A stretch of DNA of 64,000 bases from Desulfarculaceae bacterium. Its GTDB lineage: Bacteria > Desulfobacterota > Desulfarculia > Desulfarculales > Desulfarculaceae. The stretch spans positions 1 through 64,000 of the forward strand of contig JAIPDO010000007.1 in NCBI GenBank assembly GCA_021737645.1, given 5' to 3'. Below the pieces are notes generated by a model that saw nothing but the letters and a program-made list of their open reading frames with translations, was not told the DNA's origin and made no database searches. The position numbers and the translations under genes are program-made. The stretch's first letter is position 1. Each line of letters opens with the position of its first letter. This document shows positions 1 to 9,577 of the stretch, piece by piece.

Positions 1-161
1 TTCCCCCCCCCTCTCCTTTTTTTATCTCAGTATCTACCTGGCACAGCCAGGTGGTCGTGGGCAAGGCGTCGGGCGAGGGAAAGGAGCAGCTGTAGCCAAG
101 CCTACAGCGAGCCTTGAGCGATGCCGGCAACACAGCCCACGGGCAGTTGGCGAAGCCGGGG

Positions 162-440
162 TTAGGCCTGGTCGAGCTGCATGCTGATGGCCCCCTTGGG
201 GCACACCTCGGCGCAAAGGCCGCAGCCCTTGCAATAGGCCAGGTCGATCACCGCCCGCCCGGTGTCCGGGTCCTTGGTCACCGCCAGGTCCGGGCAGATC
301 AACACGCACAGTTCGCAACCCTGACAGGAGTGTCCCGACAAACAACGGGCCGCTTCCGCCTGGGCCTGTTCCATGGTCATCTCCCCATGCCCGGCGGCAA
401 TCTCGCTCTCGGGCAGGGGGCAAGGCGGACGCAGGCTCAT
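162..440 (-). CDS. 4Fe-4S dicluster ferredoxin
   Basis: 92 aa with CxxCxxCxxxCP-type motifs (CQGCELCVLICP, CKGCGLCAEVCP); overlaps the stop of the next gene. Confidence 0.85.
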   Translation of the reverse strand: MSLRPPCPLPESEIAAGHGEMTMEQAQAEAARCLSGHSCQGCELCVLICPDLAVTKDPDTGRAVIDLAYCKGCGLCAEVCPKGAISMQLDQA

Positions 441-1780
441 GATCGCACCTCTTCCATGATGGCTCGGGCGGCCTTGATTCCTCCGGCCATGGCCTCCACC
501 ACCGTGGCCGGGCCGGTCTGCAAATCCCCGGCCAGGTAAAGCCCTGGAGCCAAGCGCCCCTGGGCATCGCCCTGTAAGTTGTCCAGGCCCAGGCCCGAGG
601 CCCAGGCGTCGGCCTCGCTCTGTTGCCCCAGGGCCAGGATCACGCTGCCCGCCTCCATGCGGCGCTCATCGCCGGGATCGGGCGCAAAGGCCACCCGCCC
701 GTCCGCGGCGGGCTGGCCGGGAGTGGTGCCAAGCACCTTGAGCGCGGCCACAGCGCCGCCCTCCCCTGCCTCCAGGGCCACCGGCTGCACCCGGTAGACC
801 AACTTTAAGCCCTCGGCCTCGGCCGCTTCCAGCTCTTCGGCATAGGCGGGCATCTGCTCGCGGTCGCGGCGATAGGCCAGGGTAACCGCAACGCCCTGGC
901 GCAGGGCCACCCGGGCCGCGTCCAGGGCCACGTTGCCCCCGCCCACCACCACCACCGGCGCGGTGAGTTGGGGCGGGCAATCCAGTGCGGCCTCGCGCAA
1001 GAAGTCCAGGCCCTGCCATACGCCCTTGAGATCCTCGCCAGGTAGCCCGGACCGCTTGGCCTGGGGCGCGCCGCAGGCCAGGATCACCGCATCGTAGTCA
1101 TCGCGCAGCCCGGCCACGTCCTCGGGCGTCAGGGCTTGTCCCAGCTTGAACTCCACCCCGTGGGCCAAGATGTAATCCAGATCCCGTTGCAGGTCAATGC
1201 GCGGCAGGCGGAAGTCGGGGATGGCCCAGGCCAGCATGCCCCCGGCCATGGGCTGTGCGTCGTAGACCACGGCCTGAGCGCCATTGCGGGCCAGCTCCCA
1301 GGCGGCGGCCAGACCGGCCGGTCCGGCGCCCACAACCGCCACCTTGGCCTTGGCCGTTCCCTGGGGCGCGGCGGGCTCGGGGCGCGGGGCCTGGGCAGCG
1401 AAACGCTTCAGGTCGCGGATGGACGGCGGCGCTTGCACCGTTGCCGAGAAGCAAGCTTGTTGACAGGGATGGTGGCAAACTTGGCCCAGCACCGAAGGCA
1501 GAGGGTTGTCCCGGAGGATAACCTCCAAAGCGCCTTGCTGGTCGCCCTTTGCCAAACAGGCCAAGTAGCCGTTGATGTCCTGGCCCAGGGGACAGGCATC
1601 CTGGCAAGGGGCCAAGTCTTCATTGCCCTGGGTTGCTTGGGGGGCCAGGGCGGCCCGCATGGTTCCGGTTTCGCCTTCAGCCAAATCCGGGCTGGCCAGG
1701 GCCGGGCAGGCGCCCCGGCAGATGCCGCATACTCCGCAAAGTGCCTCGTTCACCAAAGGCACGTGAGTTCTGCCTTCCAT
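437..1780 (-). CDS. FAD/NAD(P)-dependent oxidoreductase, glutamate synthase small subunit/NfnB-like, with N-terminal Cys-rich FeS region
   Basis: GAGPAGLAAAWELARNG and GGGNVALDAARVALR dinucleotide-binding motifs; N-terminal CGVCGICRGACP and CQDACPLGQDINGYL. Confidence 0.85.
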   Translation of the reverse strand: MEGRTHVPLVNEALCGVCGICRGACPALASPDLAEGETGTMRAALAPQATQGNEDLAPCQDACPLGQDINGYLACLAKGDQQGALEVILRDNPLPSVLGQVCHHPCQQACFSATVQAPPSIRDLKRFAAQAPRPEPAAPQGTAKAKVAVVGAGPAGLAAAWELARNGAQAVVYDAQPMAGGMLAWAIPDFRLPRIDLQRDLDYILAHGVEFKLGQALTPEDVAGLRDDYDAVILACGAPQAKRSGLPGEDLKGVWQGLDFLREAALDCPPQLTAPVVVVGGGNVALDAARVALRQGVAVTLAYRRDREQMPAYAEELEAAEAEGLKLVYRVQPVALEAGEGGAVAALKVLGTTPGQPAADGRVAFAPDPGDERRMEAGSVILALGQQSEADAWASGLGLDNLQGDAQGRLAPGLYLAGDLQTGPATVVEAMAGGIKAARAIMEEVRS

Positions 1781-1781
1781 G

Positions 1782-2333
1782 TCAGGCCACCTCCCAGGCG
1801 CGGCCCATATCCAGGCCCTTGGCCAGTGCCGCCTTGTTCAACTCCGCGAATCGCTCGGGCACCAGGCTCACCAGAGTCCGCTCCAGCACCTCGGTCTGGA
1901 ACCAGCCGGTCACCCCGGCCACCAGGCCCACCCAGATCACGTTGGCCACCTGGCGGTTTTTGAACTCGTCCAGGGCCAGGGAGGTCACCTTGGCTCCGTA
2001 GCGGTCATGGGGAGCGTTGGGCTCCACCATGCCGGAGTCAAAGAGCACCCTGCCCTCAGGCGCTACGCCCGAGGCGTAGGTGTCATAGGCCCCTTGGCTC
2101 ATGGCCACCAACAGGTCGGGCTGCTGAACGTGGGGGTAGTCAATCTCTTGGCCATCCAGCACCAAATCGGCTCGGGCGCCCCCACCCCGGGCCTGGGCTC
2201 CGTAAGAGTTGGAGCCCGCCGCGTACAGGCCCTGATCCACCGCGGCCTGCCCCAGCAGCACCCCGGCCAAGACCACGCCCTGGCCTCCCAGTCCGGCCAA
2301 ACGAATTTCCTTGCGCTCAGTCATTGAACTCAC
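1782..2333 (-). CDS. 2-oxoacid:acceptor oxidoreductase gamma subunit
   Basis: GLGGQGVVLAGVLLGQAA motif; adjacent to beta and alpha subunits. Confidence 0.88.
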   Translation of the reverse strand: MSSMTERKEIRLAGLGGQGVVLAGVLLGQAAVDQGLYAAGSNSYGAQARGGGARADLVLDGQEIDYPHVQQPDLLVAMSQGAYDTYASGVAPEGRVLFDSGMVEPNAPHDRYGAKVTSLALDEFKNRQVANVIWVGLVAGVTGWFQTEVLERTLVSLVPERFAELNKAALAKGLDMGRAWEVA

Positions 2334-3072
2334 CCAACAGTAAGGTGTCCTCCGCGCCGTCCGGCGCGCAGGCCCCTTCTGCCCCGCTTTGGCATAACCC
2401 GCGCAAACGCTCGTACATGGCCCCCGCCGAGTCCAGCTTGTTGCGCCGCCCGTATTGGGTGGGACAGGGGCTCAGCACGTCAACGAAGGCGAAGTCCGGC
2501 GAGGCGATGGCTTTTTTCAGATAGCCGATCAACTCATAGGGCCGGGTAACCGCTCCCCGAGCCACGTAGGGCGCGCCCGCTCCCTTGACCAGCTTGACCA
2601 GGTCAAAGGGCCGGTAGGGGTTGCCCGTCACGCTGGTGGCGGTGAGGTGCCCCTGGGGGGTGGTGGGGGCCATCTGCCCGCCGGTCATGCCGTAGATCAT
2701 GTTGTTGGCGCAGATGACCGTAAGCTCCAGGTTGCGCCGGGCCGCGTGGATCAGGTGATTGCCTCCGATGGAAGCCAGGTCGCCGTCCCCGGAAATGACG
2801 ATCACCTTAAGCTCCGGGTTGGCCGCCTTGGCTCCGGTGGCAAACGCCACCGCGCGGCCATGCAGGGTGTGCAGGGTGTCGGCGGCGAAGTTGGGGCTGG
2901 GAATCCAGGCCGCGCAGCCGATGCCCGAAACGAACAGGGTGTTGGTCATGTCCAGCTCGAGCTGGTCTATGGCCCTGAGCAGGGAGCCCATGAGCACCCC
3001 GTGGCCGCAGCCCGGGCAAAAAGGCGTGGTCTTTACCTCGGGCCGCAGGTATTTCTCCATGGAGCGGGCCAT
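2317..3072 (-). CDS. 2-oxoacid:ferredoxin oxidoreductase beta subunit (TPP-binding)
   Basis: FCPGCGHG and GDGDLASIGGNHLIHAARRN TPP motif. Confidence 0.9.
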   Translation of the reverse strand: MARSMEKYLRPEVKTTPFCPGCGHGVLMGSLLRAIDQLELDMTNTLFVSGIGCAAWIPSPNFAADTLHTLHGRAVAFATGAKAANPELKVIVISGDGDLASIGGNHLIHAARRNLELTVICANNMIYGMTGGQMAPTTPQGHLTATSVTGNPYRPFDLVKLVKGAGAPYVARGAVTRPYELIGYLKKAIASPDFAFVDVLSPCPTQYGRRNKLDSAGAMYERLRGLCQSGAEGACAPDGAEDTLLLGEFND

Positions 3073-4217
3073 CAGCGCATCTCCCCCAGCGCGGCGAGAA
3101 TGCTCGCCGGGCTGATGGTGCTGCCGTTGACCTGAGTCAGCGACTTCACCGGCGTGTCTCCGGCGGCGGAGCGCACCAGGCCGTCCACTTGGCCCAGGTT
3201 CATCTCCGGCACCAAAAAGCCCTTGGCCCCCTGGGCTACCCGAGTGATCAACCCGTCGTCAAAGGGCCAGATGGTTATCAGGCGCAGCAGGCCCACGGCC
3301 AGGCCGTCCTGGCGGGCCTGGCGCACCGCGCGTAGCGCCGCCCGGGCTGTAAAGCCGTAGGCCACCACCACCAACTCGGCGTCATCCAGATAGTAGCCCT
3401 CGTGACGGCAGATCTCGGCCTTGCGGCTGAGCACCTTTTGGCTCAGGCGGCGCACCAGGCTGTCGTGGAAGGCCGGGCCCTCGGTCTTGCGATAGCCCCA
3501 CTGGTCGTGGGTGGAGCCGGTGACCAAGAGGTTCTCCCCCATCCCAAAACCGGGCATGGAGGGAATGCCGTCCGCAGCATCGCAGCCAAAGGGTGGCTGT
3601 TTGGGAACATAGTCACGGTCGTATATTTCCAGGGTCTCGGGCAGATCCACCCGCTCGCGCAGATGGCCGGTGGCCTCTTCGGCCAGCAGGAAGGCCGGCA
3701 CCCTCAGACGCTCGGCCAAGTTGAAGGCCTCAACGGTGAGGCTGAACATCTCCTGCACCGACCAGGGCGACAGGGCCACCACCTGATAGTCGCCGTGGGA
3801 GCCCCATTTCACGGCCATGATATCCCCAGCCCCCACCTTGGTGGCCTGTCCGGTGCAGGGCCCGGCCCGCTGCACGTCCACCAAGACCACCGGGGTCTCG
3901 GTGAAGGCGGCGTAGCCCAGGCACTCCTGCATGAGGCTAAGCCCCGGCCCGCTGGTGGCGGTCATGGCCTTGGCCCCGGACCAGGAAGCGCCCACCACCG
4001 ATGAGATGGAGGCAATCTCGTCCTCCATCTGCATGAAGGCGCCGCCCCTGGGAACCAGCTCCCGGCTCATGTACTCCATGATTTCCGAGGAGGGGGTGAT
4101 GGGGTAGCCGCCGTAGTAGCGGCAGCCGGCGGCAATGGCGCCCTCGGCGGCGGCATCGTTGCCTGATAAATAGCGTGAGCCCGCTTTCACGGGATTGGTC
4201 ACCGTAGTCAATGGCAT
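3072..4217 (-). CDS. 2-oxoacid:acceptor oxidoreductase alpha subunit
   Basis: GYPITPSSEIMEYM, TSGPGLSLMQE; ORF 3072..4286 trimmed to MPLTTVTNPV. Confidence 0.9.
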   Translation of the reverse strand: MPLTTVTNPVKAGSRYLSGNDAAAEGAIAAGCRYYGGYPITPSSEIMEYMSRELVPRGGAFMQMEDEIASISSVVGASWSGAKAMTATSGPGLSLMQECLGYAAFTETPVVLVDVQRAGPCTGQATKVGAGDIMAVKWGSHGDYQVVALSPWSVQEMFSLTVEAFNLAERLRVPAFLLAEEATGHLRERVDLPETLEIYDRDYVPKQPPFGCDAADGIPSMPGFGMGENLLVTGSTHDQWGYRKTEGPAFHDSLVRRLSQKVLSRKAEICRHEGYYLDDAELVVVAYGFTARAALRAVRQARQDGLAVGLLRLITIWPFDDGLITRVAQGAKGFLVPEMNLGQVDGLVRSAAGDTPVKSLTQVNGSTISPASILAALGEMR

Positions 4218-4521
4218 GACCGGACCCTTTCCCAAAAATAAGAGCTGCCAGGCCCGGTTGGGCCTTGGCCCGGGCCGCTTCCGCACGGCAGCGCCCGGCT
4301 GTTATACGCGTTATTTCAGCGTGTTACACACTACATTCAAAACAATATATCATATTTTATATCATTTCTCATAAACAGTTGCAAACCATGAAGTTACAAG
4401 ATAACTACCCGGCGGCCCTGAAAAAGACCCCGCCAAATCAAGGGGCCGGCCTTTAAGACCGGCCCCTCGCCCAGCTTGACTAAACCTGGCGCGCAGAACA
4501 AACCTAGTTTCGGTCCCCGGC

Positions 4522-6042
4522 CTAGAACGTAATGTCTCGCAATTGCCTCTTGAGCACCTTGCCCGAGGCGTTGCGGGGCAGCTCATCCACGAAATCCACC
4601 CGCTTGGGCTTTTTGTAGCTGGCCAGGTTTTGTTTGCAAAACTCGATCACCTCCTGGCTGCTCAACTTTTTGCCAGGCATGGTGACCACGAAAACCCGGG
4701 CGCTCTCGCCCCAGGTGGGATCGGGCATGGCCACCATGGCCGCTTCCAAAATATCCGGATGGGTGGCCAGGACCTCCTCCACCTCCCGGGGGTAGATGTT
4801 TTCGCCGCCACTGACAATCATGTCCTTTTTGCGGTCCACGAAGAAAAAGAAGCCTTCTTCGTCCATGTAGGCCAGATCGCCGGTGTGCAGCCAGCCCTTG
4901 CGAAGGGCCTTGGCGGTGGCCTCGGGGTCGTCGTGGTATCTGGGCATCACGTTGGGACCACGGCACACGATCTCGCCCACCTGGCCCACCGGCGCTTCCC
5001 GGTCGTTTTCGTCGAATACGCGCACCTCCGAAAAAACCACGGCCCGGCCAATCGAACCGTCCTTGCGCAGGCAGTCACGACCCTTGAGGATGGTAGCTAC
5101 CGGCGATACCTCGGTGCAGCCGTAGATGTCGTAGAGGCCATCGATGTTGGGGAAAAACGCCATAATCTCTTTTTTGGTGGCCACGGAAAGCCGGTCCGCG
5201 CCCACGGTGCACTTGGTAACCGAGGTGGTATCGTACTTGTCCGCCCCCGGATGCCGCAGCAACAGGTTGTACATGGCCGGGGAACCGGAGATAGTGGTGA
5301 CCCGCTCGCGCTCGATGCACTCCAAGACCATTTGCGGCTCGAACTTGACCGCCAAGATGCAGGTGCCGCCCAGAGCCAGTTGCACGGTTAGGTGGTGGTT
5401 GAGCGGCGCGCTGTGGTGCAAGGGGCCCACGATGATGGCCACCTGCCCGGCATCGTCGTCGCGGCCATGGATGATGTTGACCGCGTTCCAGAGAATATTG
5501 CGGTGGGTGAGCACTGCGCCCTTGGGCTTGCCGGTGGTGCCGGAGGTGTAGATGATCTGGCAGGTATCGTCCTCACCGATTTGGCTGGAGGTTGGCGTAT
5601 AGGCGCCGCCCTGCAAAAAGTCCTCGTAGTCCAGAGCCGCGCCCCCGACAGGCGAGCCGGGGCACAAAAACAGCCGCACCGTTTGCAGGTGCTCCCTGAT
5701 GCCGTCCAGCACCCCGGTGAACTCGGGACCGTGAATCAGGGCCTTGGCCTGGGAGTTTTCCAGGATAAAAACGATCTCGGGACCAACCAGGCGGAAGTTG
5801 ACCGGCACCGCCACCATCCCCACCCTGGTCAGGGCCAAGTAAGATTCCACGAAGTAGTCGGTGTTGTGGGACAGCAGGGCCACCCGGTCGCCCGGCTTGA
5901 GGCCTTGGTTCAGCAAGGCCCCGGCCAGCCGACCCGCCCTGTCGTCCAACTCGGCGTAGGTGCGCCTGGTCTCACCGCTGACCAGTGCCGTCCGCCCGCC
6001 GTATTTGGCCACCGTGTTGTCTAAGATACCGCCTAAGTTCAC
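4522..6042 (-). CDS. AMP-dependent acyl-CoA synthetase (long/medium-chain type)
   Basis: YTSGTTGKPKGAVLTH, YGCTEVSPV, HTGDLAYMDEEG, PRNASGKVLKR motifs. Confidence 0.92.
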   Translation of the reverse strand: MNLGGILDNTVAKYGGRTALVSGETRRTYAELDDRAGRLAGALLNQGLKPGDRVALLSHNTDYFVESYLALTRVGMVAVPVNFRLVGPEIVFILENSQAKALIHGPEFTGVLDGIREHLQTVRLFLCPGSPVGGAALDYEDFLQGGAYTPTSSQIGEDDTCQIIYTSGTTGKPKGAVLTHRNILWNAVNIIHGRDDDAGQVAIIVGPLHHSAPLNHHLTVQLALGGTCILAVKFEPQMVLECIERERVTTISGSPAMYNLLLRHPGADKYDTTSVTKCTVGADRLSVATKKEIMAFFPNIDGLYDIYGCTEVSPVATILKGRDCLRKDGSIGRAVVFSEVRVFDENDREAPVGQVGEIVCRGPNVMPRYHDDPEATAKALRKGWLHTGDLAYMDEEGFFFFVDRKKDMIVSGGENIYPREVEEVLATHPDILEAAMVAMPDPTWGESARVFVVTMPGKKLSSQEVIEFCKQNLASYKKPKRVDFVDELPRNASGKVLKRQLRDITF

Positions 6043-6162
6043 ACCGCACCACCCGCTGGAGAGGCCTCTGCTTGGGCCAAAAGCCGATCATGGGAACCGA
6101 CGATTTCACAAATATCGAACGGCCGTCCCCCGGCAATATCATGAGGACGGCCGCTTTTTTGC

Positions 6163-7311
6163 CTAGCGCTTTTTCAAAAGGTTGCGGGCTATGACCAGGC
6201 GCATGATCTCGTTGGTGCCTTCGTATATCTGGGTGATCTTGGCGTCGCGCATGTGGCGCTCCATGGGGTATTCCTTGCAATACCCGTAACCACCCAGTAT
6301 CTGCACACCCTCCACCGCGGCGGACATGGCTGCATCGCTGGCGAACATCTTGGCCATGGCCGAGTTTTTCTCGAAGTGCCCGTGCTGGTCTTCCATCCAG
6401 GCCGCCTTGAGCAGCAGCAACTCAGCCGCCTCCAGCGATGTGGCCATGTCGGCCAGCTTCCATTGGATGGCCTGGAAGGCGGATATGGGACGCCCGAACT
6501 GCTCGCGCTCCCCGGCGTACTGCACCGCCTCTTCCAGCACCGCCTTGCCGATGCCCAGGGCCTGGGAACCGATGCCGATGCGCCCGCTGTCCAGGGTGGT
6601 GAGCATCTGCCTGAGGCCCGCGCCCGGCTCACCCAGGATGTTGTCCTTGGGAATGCGCGCGTCTTCGAACACCAACTCCGATGTGCCCGAGGCGCAGATG
6701 CCCATCTTGTCTTCCACCCGACCCACGGAAAAACCGGGGGTGTTCTCCAAGTCCACGATGAACGAACTGATGCCCTTGGCCCCGGCGTCTTTGTCGGTCA
6801 CCGCCGCGATCACCGCGTAGGAGGCCACGTTGCCGTTGGTGATGAACTTCTTTTCGCCGTTGAGCACCCACTGATCGCCGTCCAAGACCGCGGTGGTGCG
6901 CAGGGATGCGGGGTCGCTGCCCGCTCCGGCCTCGGTAAGGCCGTAGCAGCCGATCTTGGCTCCGCTGGCCACGGGGCTGAGGAAGGCTTTTTTCTGCTCC
7001 TCAGTGCCAAAGGTCATCACCGGGAAGCAGTACAGGGAATTGTTTACGCTCATGATCACGCCCACGCTGGCGTCGCCCCGGGAAATCTCGCTCAGAGCCA
7101 GCACGTAGGACACATAATCCATGCCCGCGCCGCCATACTCCTCAGGCACCGCGATACCCATGAAGCCCAGCTCACCCAGGGCGGCACAGGCCTCGGCCGG
7201 GTGCTCGTGGTTCTCGTCGAAATGTGCCGCCTTGGGCTTGAGGTCATCGTCGGCGATGCGAGCCGCCGTCTCCTTGACCATCTGTTGTTCTTCCGTAAAT
7301 GCGAAATTCAT
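6163..7311 (-). CDS. acyl-CoA dehydrogenase (short/medium-chain type)
   Basis: 382 aa; GLTEAGAGSDPASLRT, QILGGYGYCKEYPMERHMRDAKITQIYEGTNEIMR with catalytic Glu in YEGT. Confidence 0.93.
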   Translation of the reverse strand: MNFAFTEEQQMVKETAARIADDDLKPKAAHFDENHEHPAEACAALGELGFMGIAVPEEYGGAGMDYVSYVLALSEISRGDASVGVIMSVNNSLYCFPVMTFGTEEQKKAFLSPVASGAKIGCYGLTEAGAGSDPASLRTTAVLDGDQWVLNGEKKFITNGNVASYAVIAAVTDKDAGAKGISSFIVDLENTPGFSVGRVEDKMGICASGTSELVFEDARIPKDNILGEPGAGLRQMLTTLDSGRIGIGSQALGIGKAVLEEAVQYAGEREQFGRPISAFQAIQWKLADMATSLEAAELLLLKAAWMEDQHGHFEKNSAMAKMFASDAAMSAAVEGVQILGGYGYCKEYPMERHMRDAKITQIYEGTNEIMRLVIARNLLKKR

Positions 7312-7464
7312 TTTTCCAGCCTTTTATCTTTACAAGCGATGACGGCCTATTTCCGCCCCACCATGTGCGTAACAAACCCTCGAGGCCCAAGGGCAGCTGC
7401 GATAGGCCTCAAGGGTTCGTTCGCTGACAAGAGCGGCAAAAGCCCAGAACAGCGGGAGTCTGTC

Positions 7465-8337
7465 CTAATCTATGCGCTTGCCGTCCTTGTCGTAGTCGTA
7501 CCAGCCCTTGCCGGTCTTGCGGCCCAGGTGCCCGGCCTCCACTTTGCGCCGGAGAATGGACGGCGGATAGAAGCGCGGGTCTTTTTCCTCGTCATACACG
7601 TTAGTGTAGGCCATGAGCTGCACATCCAGGCCCACCAGGTCCGAGGTCTCCAAGGGGCCCATCTTGCGGCCGAAAGCCAGGCGGAAGCCGGTGTCGATGT
7701 CCTTGGGGGTGGAGACTTTCTGCTCCACCAGGCGGTAGGCCTCCATGTTGAGCAGCATATTGCAGCGGTTCAAGATGAAACCGGCGATGTCGCTGTCCAC
7801 CCGGATGGGCTCCTTGCCCAAAAAGCGGACGAACTCCACCCCGGCGGCCATGGTCTCTTCGCTGGTGGAGATACCCTTGATCACTTCCACCGCGTTCAGC
7901 ATGGGCACCGGGTTGAAGAAGTGCAGGCCCAGCACCCGCTCGGGATGCTCCAGCCCACCGCCGATGGCGCTGATGGGAATGGCCGAGGTGTTGGAAGCCA
8001 ATAGGCACTGGGCGCTCACGGCCTTCTCCAATTTGCCGAAGACGTCCCTCTTCACCTCGATGCTCTCGAACACCGCCTCCACCACCAGGTCGGCGTCGGC
8101 GCCGGCGGCGTAGTCTTGGCTGGCGGTGATGCGCCCCATCACCGTGTCCTTGTCATCGGCTATCTTGCCTTTGTCGGCCAGCTTGCCCACCGACCAGGCG
8201 ATGGTCTTTAGGGCCTTGTCCAGCATCTCCTGAGAAACGTCGGTCATCACCACCTGCAAGCCGGACTGGGCGCAAACCTGCACGATTCCCGAGCCCATGG
8301 TCCCGCAGCCCACCACCATTACTTTCTTGATATTCAT
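7465..8337 (-). CDS. 3-hydroxyacyl/3-hydroxybutyryl-CoA dehydrogenase
   Basis: VGCGTMGSGIVQVCAQSG Rossmann motif; GLHFFNPVPMLNAVEVI. Confidence 0.92.
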   Translation of the reverse strand: MNIKKVMVVGCGTMGSGIVQVCAQSGLQVVMTDVSQEMLDKALKTIAWSVGKLADKGKIADDKDTVMGRITASQDYAAGADADLVVEAVFESIEVKRDVFGKLEKAVSAQCLLASNTSAIPISAIGGGLEHPERVLGLHFFNPVPMLNAVEVIKGISTSEETMAAGVEFVRFLGKEPIRVDSDIAGFILNRCNMLLNMEAYRLVEQKVSTPKDIDTGFRLAFGRKMGPLETSDLVGLDVQLMAYTNVYDEEKDPRFYPPSILRRKVEAGHLGRKTGKGWYDYDKDGKRID

Positions 8338-8376
8338 TTCAGACCCTCCGACGGTCTAGGTACGATTTAAAAAGCC

Positions 8377-9564
8377 CTACCCCTTTTCGTTGCCCAAGAT
8401 GGCCACCGCGCTGATCTGGGGCGGGCCGCCAAAGGTGTGGGACAGCCCCAGGCGCGGGTTCTTCACCTGGCGTTCAGGGTTGTCCACCTTTTGTTGCAAC
8501 TGCTTGTATATCTCATAGGTCATGCGCAGGCCGCTGGCCCCAATGGGGTGGCCGAAGCACTTGAGCCCGCCGTCGATGTTCACCGGCAGGCCGCCACCGA
8601 TCTCGAAAAAGCCGGAACGGATGTCCTCTATGGCCCCGCCGGGCTTGCTGAACCCGAAGTTCTCGTAGATGGCCAATTCGGTGATGGTGAAGCAGTCGTG
8701 CACCTCGGCCAGGTCGAGTTCCTCGCGGGGGTTGGTGATGCCGGCCATCTCGTAGGCCTTCTTGGATGAGTTCATCAGGGCCCCGAAGTGAATCCAGTCG
8801 AAGTTGGGGCGCAAATGGGGCATGGTGGAATCCATGGCCACGCCCACGCCCTTTAGGTATATGGGGTCGTCCCGGAAGTTCTTGGCCATGTCGGCCCGGG
8901 TGACGATGGCGCAGGCCGCGCCGTCGCTGTTGCCGCAGCAATCGAAAAGGCCCAAAGGCCAGGCGATCACCGGGGCGGCCAGCACTTTTTCCAAAGGCAC
9001 CTTGTTGTGGAAATGGGCCTTGGGGGCGCGGCTGCCGTTATCGTGGTTCTTCACCGCGATGCGGCCGATAAGCTCCTTGCCTTCCTCGTTGCTAAGGCCG
9101 TACTCCTGGAAATAGCGCTTGGCGATGAGCGCGAAGGAGCCGGGCGCGGTGCGCCGGGCCTCCAGCACCGGGTTCATGCCCCGGCCCATGCCCAGACCGG
9201 CGTATCCGGTGTCCTTGAGCTTTTCCACGCCCAAAGCCATGACCACGTCGTACATGCCGCTGGCCACGGCCATGCAAGCCTCGAACAGGGCGATGTGCCC
9301 GCTGGTGCACCAGTTCTCGTTGCGGATGATGGGAATGTCGCGCAGTTTGAGGGCGTCGGCCGCCGCCGAGGAGCCGGTGCCGCCCATGGGGGCGTACACC
9401 GTGCTGAAGAAGCAGGCCTCGATATCCTCGGGCCCTACCCCCGCGTCCTTGAAAGCTTCGCTGGAAGCCTCGATGGCCAGGTCGCTCATGCCGGTGTCCC
9501 AGCGCTCGCCAAACTGGCTGCACCCCATGCCGATGATCGCTACTTTGTCCTTTATGCTACCCAT
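8377..9564 (-). CDS. thiolase family protein (SCP2/lipid-transfer type)
   Basis: NWCTSGHIALFEA active-site Cys region, VHDCFTITELAIYE, CFGHPIGASG. Confidence 0.9.
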   Translation of the reverse strand: MGSIKDKVAIIGMGCSQFGERWDTGMSDLAIEASSEAFKDAGVGPEDIEACFFSTVYAPMGGTGSSAAADALKLRDIPIIRNENWCTSGHIALFEACMAVASGMYDVVMALGVEKLKDTGYAGLGMGRGMNPVLEARRTAPGSFALIAKRYFQEYGLSNEEGKELIGRIAVKNHDNGSRAPKAHFHNKVPLEKVLAAPVIAWPLGLFDCCGNSDGAACAIVTRADMAKNFRDDPIYLKGVGVAMDSTMPHLRPNFDWIHFGALMNSSKKAYEMAGITNPREELDLAEVHDCFTITELAIYENFGFSKPGGAIEDIRSGFFEIGGGLPVNIDGGLKCFGHPIGASGLRMTYEIYKQLQQKVDNPERQVKNPRLGLSHTFGGPPQISAVAILGNEKG

Positions 9565-9577
9565 GATATTCTCCCCG

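Noticed and set aside
1-33. Homopolymer-rich start ttcccccccccctctccttttttt
   Set aside because: Too short and at the window edge; could be ordinary intergenic sequence or an assembly artefact.
4440-4468. Hairpin aggggccgg...ccggcccct as a terminator of the ligase operon
   Set aside because: Stem is real, but no immediate T-run follows on the minus strand, so termination is not supported without transcript data.
6253-8004. Long antisense ORFs (e.g. 6253..8004 +, 11157..12728 +, 14365..15936 +, 26210..27856 -, 41981..43339 +, 45038..46204 +, 47238..48581 +)
   Set aside because: They are shadows opposite well-supported genes in GC-rich DNA. Their translations are low-complexity His/Gly/Ala/Val-rich with no recognisable domains.
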